Below, one piece after another: positions 59,371-64,000 of a stretch of DNA of 64,000 bases. The translations under genes and the position numbers were made by a program. Source of the stretch: JAPKZH01 sp964537875 (GTDB lineage: Bacteria; Acidobacteriota; Aminicenantia; Aminicenantales; UBA4085). The stretch lies in NCBI GenBank assembly GCA_964537875.1, contig CAZIDN010000002.1, positions 62,001 to 126,000 on the forward strand, read 5' to 3'. Numbering within the stretch: position 1 is the first letter of the stretch; each line of letters starts with the position of its first letter. The notes under the pieces were generated by a model. The model searched no databases. It was not told the origin of the DNA and saw nothing but the letters and a program-made list of their open reading frames with translations.

Positions 59371-61719
59371 TCACGCCAGCAGGCGGGAGAGGATATCGAC
59401 GGCGACCTCCTTGGCCTGTTCGCCGCTCTCCGCGGTCGGGCCGACGCAGGAGGGGCAGCCGTCCTGGCAGGGGCAGGCCGCGATCGTCTTCAGGCAGGTC
59501 TCGAGCAGCCGTTTTTCCAAATCGAAGAGCGAAGGGCTGAGGCCGATGCCGCCCGGATAGTTGTCGTAGATGAAGATATTTGGTTCGAAATCCATCTCGA
59601 AGTAAAACGGCGTGCCGTGGAGGGGCTCGATTTTCGCCAGCATGTCCTTGGGCGGCACGGATTCTCCCGTCGAGTTGTCGCCGATGGAGGCCCCGATGTC
59701 GTGGAGGTCGCACATCAGGAACAGCGGCGAGACGTGGTGAAGGATGTAGGCCAGGCCGTAGAGTCCGTTGATTTTTTGCTCAGATGAGAAGGGCAGCGCT
59801 TGGAGGATCGAAGCGGGAACCGTCAGCCAGTAGGATGTCGTGTGCATCTCGTTCTGAGGAAGGCTGAGGTCGCCGGCCCCGACGTTTTCCATGGTGTGGA
59901 ACTTGATCTTCTTGAAGCCCACGACCTGGGTGGCGACGTGGACCTCGCCGTGGGCGGTGTCGAACCGGTCCAGCCGTTTCTTGTCAAAGATGTCCAGGAT
60001 CTTGATCTTGGTGTAGTCGATGGCGTCCGTGTAGTAATCGACGTCGGTCTTTTTGACATAGGCCTTGCGCTGCTCGTAGTCGAGCTCCTCGACGAAGTAC
60101 TGCTCACCCTCGCAGATATAGATGGCCTTGGGATGGAGGGTGGTCAGGGCCGAGGTGAAATCGACCTCGGCGATCGCCTTCGTTCTCTCCGTGGCGTCGA
60201 CGACGACGAAATTGTCGGAGCTGATGCTGCGCAGGCTGATGCCGTCGGCGGGATAGGCCTCCGACGTATAGTACCACTTGTCCTTGGAATGGTGGACGAG
60301 CTGGTCCTCTTCGAGAAACTTGAGGATCTCGCCGATCTCGACGATGCCGAATTTTTCGCCGTCCTGGAAGGGAAGCTCGAACGCCGCGCATTCGACATGG
60401 TTGATCAGGATGGAGAGGTTGTCGGGATTGATCAGGGCTTTCTCAGGGCTCTTGGAGAAGAAGTAATCGGGATGGTTGACGATGAACTGGTCGAGCGGAG
60501 AGCTGGAGGCTACAAGCACGGCGGCGGACATCCCCGTCTTGCGGCCGGCCCGGCCGGTCCGCTGCCAGGTGCTGGCGATCGTTCCCGGGTAGCCGGCCAG
60601 CACGGCCACGTCCAGCGTCCCGATATCGATCCCAAGCTCGAGGGCGTTCGTGGAAACGACGCCGAGGATTTTTCCCTCGCGCAGGCCCTTCTCGATCTCC
60701 CTTCGTTTGAGGGGAAGGTAGCCGCCCCTGTAGCCGCGGATGAGCCCCTCGTCCTTGATCGTTTTTTCGATGTCTTCCTTGAGATAGGTGACGAGCACCT
60801 CCGTGATCAGCCGGCTCTGGGCGAAGACGATGGTCTGAAGGTTGTTTTTGAGGAAGAGAGAGGCGACGCGCCGGGCCTCGTTGACATACGAGCGGCGGAT
60901 CCCCAGGAACCTGTTGACGACGGGCGGCGTGTAGAAGAGGATGTATTTTTCGCCGCGGGGAGCGCCGTTGTTGTCGATCAGGGCCACGGGCGCTTCGATC
61001 ATTTTTTCGGCCATCTCCAGAGGGTTGGCGATGGTGGCCGTGCAGAGGACAAACTGCGGCGACGAGCCGTAGAACTGGGCGATCCTCTTCAGTCGCCTGA
61101 GGACATTGGCCAGGTGGCTGCCGAAGATGCCGCGGTAATTATGCAGCTCGTCGATGACGATGTATTTCAAGTTTTCAAAGAGCTTGATCCATTTCGTGTG
61201 GTGGGGCAGGATGCCGGCGTGGAGCATGTCCGGGTTGGTCAGGACGATGTGGCCGCGGGCCCGGATGGCCTTCCGCGCGTCCTGGGGCGTGTCGCCGTCA
61301 TAGGTGAAAATGCGAATCTCTTCAGGAAGGAGTTTGATGGTCTCGTCGAGCTCCGCCCGCTGGTCGTTGGCCAGGGCCTTGGTCGGGAACAGGTAGAGCG
61401 CGCGGGCCGAAGGATTCTTGAGAATGGAATCCAGGACGGGCAGGTTGTAGCATAGAGTCTTTCCCGAGGCCGTCGGCGTTACGACCACGACATTCTTTCC
61501 CTGCTGAAGAGCTTCCCAAGACGAATATTGATGGGTGTAAAGCCTCTCGATGCCCTTTTCCCGAAAAGCCTTGATCAGCGCGGGGTGGATTTCCTTCGGG
61601 TAGTCCTGGTAGCTCCCCTCTTGGGCGGGAAGATGCTTGATCGCCCGGAGCGAATCGTTCTTGAGGCTGATCTCTCTCAGCATCTCCAGAGATTTGATGA
61701 GATTCTCTTCGCGGCCCAT
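59371..61719 (-). CDS. MrfA-like DEAD-box helicase with Zn-binding C-terminus
   Basis: 782 residues from the ATG at 61719; the frame to 61950 runs into uvrA and is rejected. Motifs: Walker A TPTASGKTLCYNLP, DELHNYRG (motif II), and motif VI QRTGRAGRKTG. The DUF1998-type C-terminus has CPCQDGCPSCVGP, a four-Cys cluster. This is the domain order of MrfA/YprA, which repairs mitomycin cross-links in Bacillus. Its divergent neighbour is uvrA, also a bulky-lesion repair gene. Confidence 0.88.
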   Translation of the reverse strand: MGREENLIKSLEMLREISLKNDSLRAIKHLPAQEGSYQDYPKEIHPALIKAFREKGIERLYTHQYSSWEALQQGKNVVVVTPTASGKTLCYNLPVLDSILKNPSARALYLFPTKALANDQRAELDETIKLLPEEIRIFTYDGDTPQDARKAIRARGHIVLTNPDMLHAGILPHHTKWIKLFENLKYIVIDELHNYRGIFGSHLANVLRRLKRIAQFYGSSPQFVLCTATIANPLEMAEKMIEAPVALIDNNGAPRGEKYILFYTPPVVNRFLGIRRSYVNEARRVASLFLKNNLQTIVFAQSRLITEVLVTYLKEDIEKTIKDEGLIRGYRGGYLPLKRREIEKGLREGKILGVVSTNALELGIDIGTLDVAVLAGYPGTIASTWQRTGRAGRKTGMSAAVLVASSSPLDQFIVNHPDYFFSKSPEKALINPDNLSILINHVECAAFELPFQDGEKFGIVEIGEILKFLEEDQLVHHSKDKWYYTSEAYPADGISLRSISSDNFVVVDATERTKAIAEVDFTSALTTLHPKAIYICEGEQYFVEELDYEQRKAYVKKTDVDYYTDAIDYTKIKILDIFDKKRLDRFDTAHGEVHVATQVVGFKKIKFHTMENVGAGDLSLPQNEMHTTSYWLTVPASILQALPFSSEQKINGLYGLAYILHHVSPLFLMCDLHDIGASIGDNSTGESVPPKDMLAKIEPLHGTPFYFEMDFEPNIFIYDNYPGGIGLSPSLFDLEKRLLETCLKTIAACPCQDGCPSCVGPTAESGEQAKEVAVDILSRLLA

Positions 61720-61729
61720 GGTCTCGAAT

Positions 61730-61769
61730 ATGCTAGCGTATTGTCGAAAAATGGTCAATCGCGTAAAAT
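61730..61769. promoter_or_regulatory. Divergent promoters between the helicase and uvrA
   Basis: Minus: TTGACC (61753-61758), 17 bases, TAGCAT (61730-61735). Plus: TTGTCG (61741-61746), 17 bases, TAAAAT (61764-61769). The two overlap, so both genes could be controlled by one factor; no LexA-type box was seen. Confidence 0.5.
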
Positions 61770-61777
61770 AAAGGGTT

Positions 61778-64000
61778 ATGCTCAAAGAAATCGTCGTCAA
61801 GAAGGCGGCCCAGCACAACTTGAAGCAGATCGATGTCCGCCTGCCGCGGAACCGCCTGATCGTCGTGACCGGGCCGAGCGGGTCCGGCAAGTCCTCGCTG
61901 GCTTTTGACACGCTGTTTGCCGAAGGCCAGAGGCGGTACATCGAATGCATGTCGGCCTATGCCCGCCAATACATGGAAATGATGGAGAAGCCCGAAGTGG
62001 AATCCATCGAGGGGATCTCTCCGGCGATCTCCATCGACCAGAAGACGATTTCCTCGAACCCGCGTTCGACGGTCGGCACGGTCACGGAGATCTATGATTT
62101 GCTCAGGCTGCTGTTCGCCCGGGTCGGCACTCCCCACTGCCCGAGCTGCGGCCGGCAGGTCAGCCCCCAGACCGCCGACCAGATCGTCCGGAGGATTCTG
62201 GATTCCGGCTCCGGGGAAAAAGTGAAAATCCTGGCACCCGTCATCCGGGGCCGGAAGGGTGAATACCACAGGCTTTTTGACAGGCTCAGGAAAAAAGGCT
62301 TCCTCCGGATCCGCGTCGACGGCCGATTCCGGGACCTCGAAGACAATATCATCCTGGAAAAAACCAAGAAGCATACGGCGGAAGTCCTGGTGGATGAGAT
62401 CCGCTTGTCCCCGGCGTCACGCCCGCGGCTGGAAGAGGCCGTCGACCGAGCCCTTGAAATTTCCGAGGGCGAGGTCCTTCTGCTCGGAGGACCAGGCCAG
62501 GAATCCTATTATTCCTTGAAGCTCCGCTGCCCTTACTGTGAGATCAGCCTGCCCGAGCTCGAGCCGCGCAATTTCTCCTTCAACAGCCCCTACGGAGCCT
62601 GCCCGAGATGCCACGGGCTGGGCTTCGAGACCATGTTGAATGAGTGGGGCGAGGTGGAGTTGTCCGAAGAGGTCTGTCCCCAGTGCCGAGGCAGCCGGCT
62701 GAAGCCGGAAAGCCTCTCCGTGAAAATCGGAGGGAAAAATATTCATGATTTGAGCGCTCTCGCCGTGACCGGCCTGATCGCCGAAATGGAGTCCTTCACC
62801 TACACCTCCGCCCAGGAGCTCATCGCCGCCAAGATCCAGAAGGAGATCATGTCCCGCCTGAACATCATAACCGAGCTGGGGATGTCCTATCTCCAGCTCA
62901 GCCGGACGACCGGCTCTCTTTCGGGCGGAGAGGCGCAGCGGGTGCGGCTGGCGGCCCAGGTCGGGGCGCGCCTGCGGGGCATCCTCTATGTCCTCGATGA
63001 GCCGACAATCGGCCTCCATCAGAGAGACAATAAGCGGCTGATCGACCTGCTCCGCAAGATCCGCGACGATGGGAATTCTGTGCTCGTCGTGGAGCATGAT
63101 GAACAGACCATCCGTTCGGCGGATTTTATCCTGGACCTGGGGCCCGGAGCCGGCGAGCAGGGCGGGTTTATCGTCGCCGAGGGCAGTCTTAGCCGGATCC
63201 TTGGTTCTCCCGATTCCTTGACGGCCAAATACCTGAGGGGCGATATGAAGGTCCCCGTCCCCCCGGAACGACGGCCGCCGAAAGGATGGCTGGCGATCCT
63301 CAAAGCCGGGGAGCACAACCTCAAGGATATCAACGTCCGCATCCCGTTGTCCTGCATGACCGCGGTCACGGGAGTCTCGGGTTCGGGGAAAAGCACCCTC
63401 GTTTACGATATCCTCTACCGGAGCCTGCAGAACAAGCTCCATAAAGCCGCCCAGAGAGTCGGCATTCATCAGGAGATCCGGGGTGTGGACCAGATCGACA
63501 AGGTCATTTCCGTCGACCAGAAGCCGATCGGCCGGACGCCGCGCTCCAATCCTTCGACATACACCGGGCTTCTCACCGCCCTCAGGGAGCTCTTCGCCCG
63601 GACGCAGGAAGCCATGATCAGGGGATACACCGCGAGCCGCTTCAGCTTCAACCTGGCCGGCGGCCGCTGCGAAGAATGCCAGGGAGCGGGGGTCAAGCGG
63701 GTGGAGATGCATTTTTTACCCGACGTGTTCGTCACCTGCGACCGCTGCGGAGGGATGAGATACAATAAAGAGACGTTGGCGGTCCGCTACAAGGGCAAGA
63801 ATATCGCCGATTTCCTGGCGATGACAGTCGATGACGCCTATGAATACCTGAAGGCGCAGCCGGAGCTGAAAAGAAAGCTGGCGACGCTCAAAAAAGTGGG
63901 GCTGGGATACATTCGGCTGGGCCAGCCGGCGCCGACTCTCTCCGGCGGTGAAGCCCAGCGCATCAAGCTGACCAAGGAGCTGGGCCGGAAAAACACCGGC
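61778..64000 (+). CDS. uvrA: Excinuclease ABC subunit A, short form (3' end outside window)
   Basis: 741 codons are visible and the frame is still open at the window edge. UvrA finds bulky DNA lesions and loads UvrB. Seen in order: Walker A GPSGSGKSS (32-39), CPSCGRQ (near 120), a UvrB-binding-type stretch (about 145-230), CPYC and CPRCHGLGF (250-270), CPQCRGSRLKPESLSV (near 300), LSGGEAQRVRLAAQ, the second Walker A GVSGSGKST (near 530), CEECQGAGVKRVEMHFLPDVFVTCDRC (zinc site, near 630) and a second LSGGEAQRIKL at the edge. Only about 17 residues join GLGF to CPQC, where the canonical protein has a region of over 100. Confidence 0.95.
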   Translation, partial: MLKEIVVKKAAQHNLKQIDVRLPRNRLIVVTGPSGSGKSSLAFDTLFAEGQRRYIECMSAYARQYMEMMEKPEVESIEGISPAISIDQKTISSNPRSTVGTVTEIYDLLRLLFARVGTPHCPSCGRQVSPQTADQIVRRILDSGSGEKVKILAPVIRGRKGEYHRLFDRLRKKGFLRIRVDGRFRDLEDNIILEKTKKHTAEVLVDEIRLSPASRPRLEEAVDRALEISEGEVLLLGGPGQESYYSLKLRCPYCEISLPELEPRNFSFNSPYGACPRCHGLGFETMLNEWGEVELSEEVCPQCRGSRLKPESLSVKIGGKNIHDLSALAVTGLIAEMESFTYTSAQELIAAKIQKEIMSRLNIITELGMSYLQLSRTTGSLSGGEAQRVRLAAQVGARLRGILYVLDEPTIGLHQRDNKRLIDLLRKIRDDGNSVLVVEHDEQTIRSADFILDLGPGAGEQGGFIVAEGSLSRILGSPDSLTAKYLRGDMKVPVPPERRPPKGWLAILKAGEHNLKDINVRIPLSCMTAVTGVSGSGKSTLVYDILYRSLQNKLHKAAQRVGIHQEIRGVDQIDKVISVDQKPIGRTPRSNPSTYTGLLTALRELFARTQEAMIRGYTASRFSFNLAGGRCEECQGAGVKRVEMHFLPDVFVTCDRCGGMRYNKETLAVRYKGKNIADFLAMTVDDAYEYLKAQPELKRKLATLKKVGLGYIRLGQPAPTLSGGEAQRIKLTKELGRKNTG

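Noticed and set aside
59800..61455. 551-codon plus-strand frame opposite the helicase
   Set aside because: Antisense to conserved helicase motifs.

Overview
The window reads as chromosomal DNA of a Gram-negative, free-living, probably anaerobic bacterium. It has outer-membrane machinery (Lpt genes, a full Tol-Pal operon), a mitochondrial/spd-type EF-G, a B12-dependent acyl-CoA mutase, Enzyme I/HPr without sugar permeases, and GC-rich coding DNA. The overall style resembles Acidobacteriota or Candidatus Aminicenantes; that assignment is inference, because no rRNA gene is present.

Region by region. 1-7.3 kb: end of an unknown gene, a coiled-coil secreted protein, comEC, an M20 amidohydrolase, ogt and a methylmalonyl-CoA mutase-type large subunit. 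7.3-13.4 kb: two small envelope proteins, then a ten-gene minus-strand operon that looks like an arsenic/thiol system: arsR, a CPRC mini-thioredoxin, a CIPC secreted thioredoxin, ccdA, acr3, an uncatalogued 46-residue protein with two CGGC motifs, a lipoyl H-protein homologue, two DGC-type cysteine proteins and OsmC. 13.5-18.1 kb: a membrane protein, a BtuF-like binding protein, a RecA/KaiC-like ATPase and fusA. 18.1-21.3 kb: an eroded accessory patch with higBA inside a wrecked ABC-transporter gene and a vapBC pair. 21.4-34.6 kb: housekeeping genes (leuS, lptE, holA, rpsT, murJ, dtd, HEAT protein, ribBA/ribE/ribD, ftsY, recJ). 34.6-43.7 kb: one tightly overlapping run, an LptC/LptA-like fusion, lptB, rpoN, hpf, ptsN, a kinase-only hprK, rapZ, EIIA-Man, HPr and Enzyme I. 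This is a regulatory PTS without a permease. 43.7-53.2 kb: accessory, with FKBP and DUF3471 remnants, a histidine kinase/response regulator/TPR-beta-propeller cassette with a shared promoter motif, a toxin-antitoxin pair, a DUF488 pair, and a TetR regulator with an S41 peptidase. 53.4-59.1 kb: tolQ-tolR-tolA-tolB-pal-cpoB-ssb-cupin. 59.4 kb to the end: an MrfA-like helicase divergent from uvrA, which runs off the window.

The most interesting items are the extended arsenic-type operon with its lipoyl protein and CGGC miniprotein; repeat elements that have become coding sequence (a five-hairpin element fusing a DGC gene in frame to osmC, and a palindrome that supplies the start of LptE); a UvrA that lacks the roughly 100-residue insertion domain; and matching tandem CCTGAC repeats ahead of both the two-component genes and their neighbour. 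Promoters with 17-bp spacing are visible ahead of arsR, fusA, higB, rpsT, ftsY, the tetR gene, pal, tolQ and the helicase; vapB has a 16-bp one.
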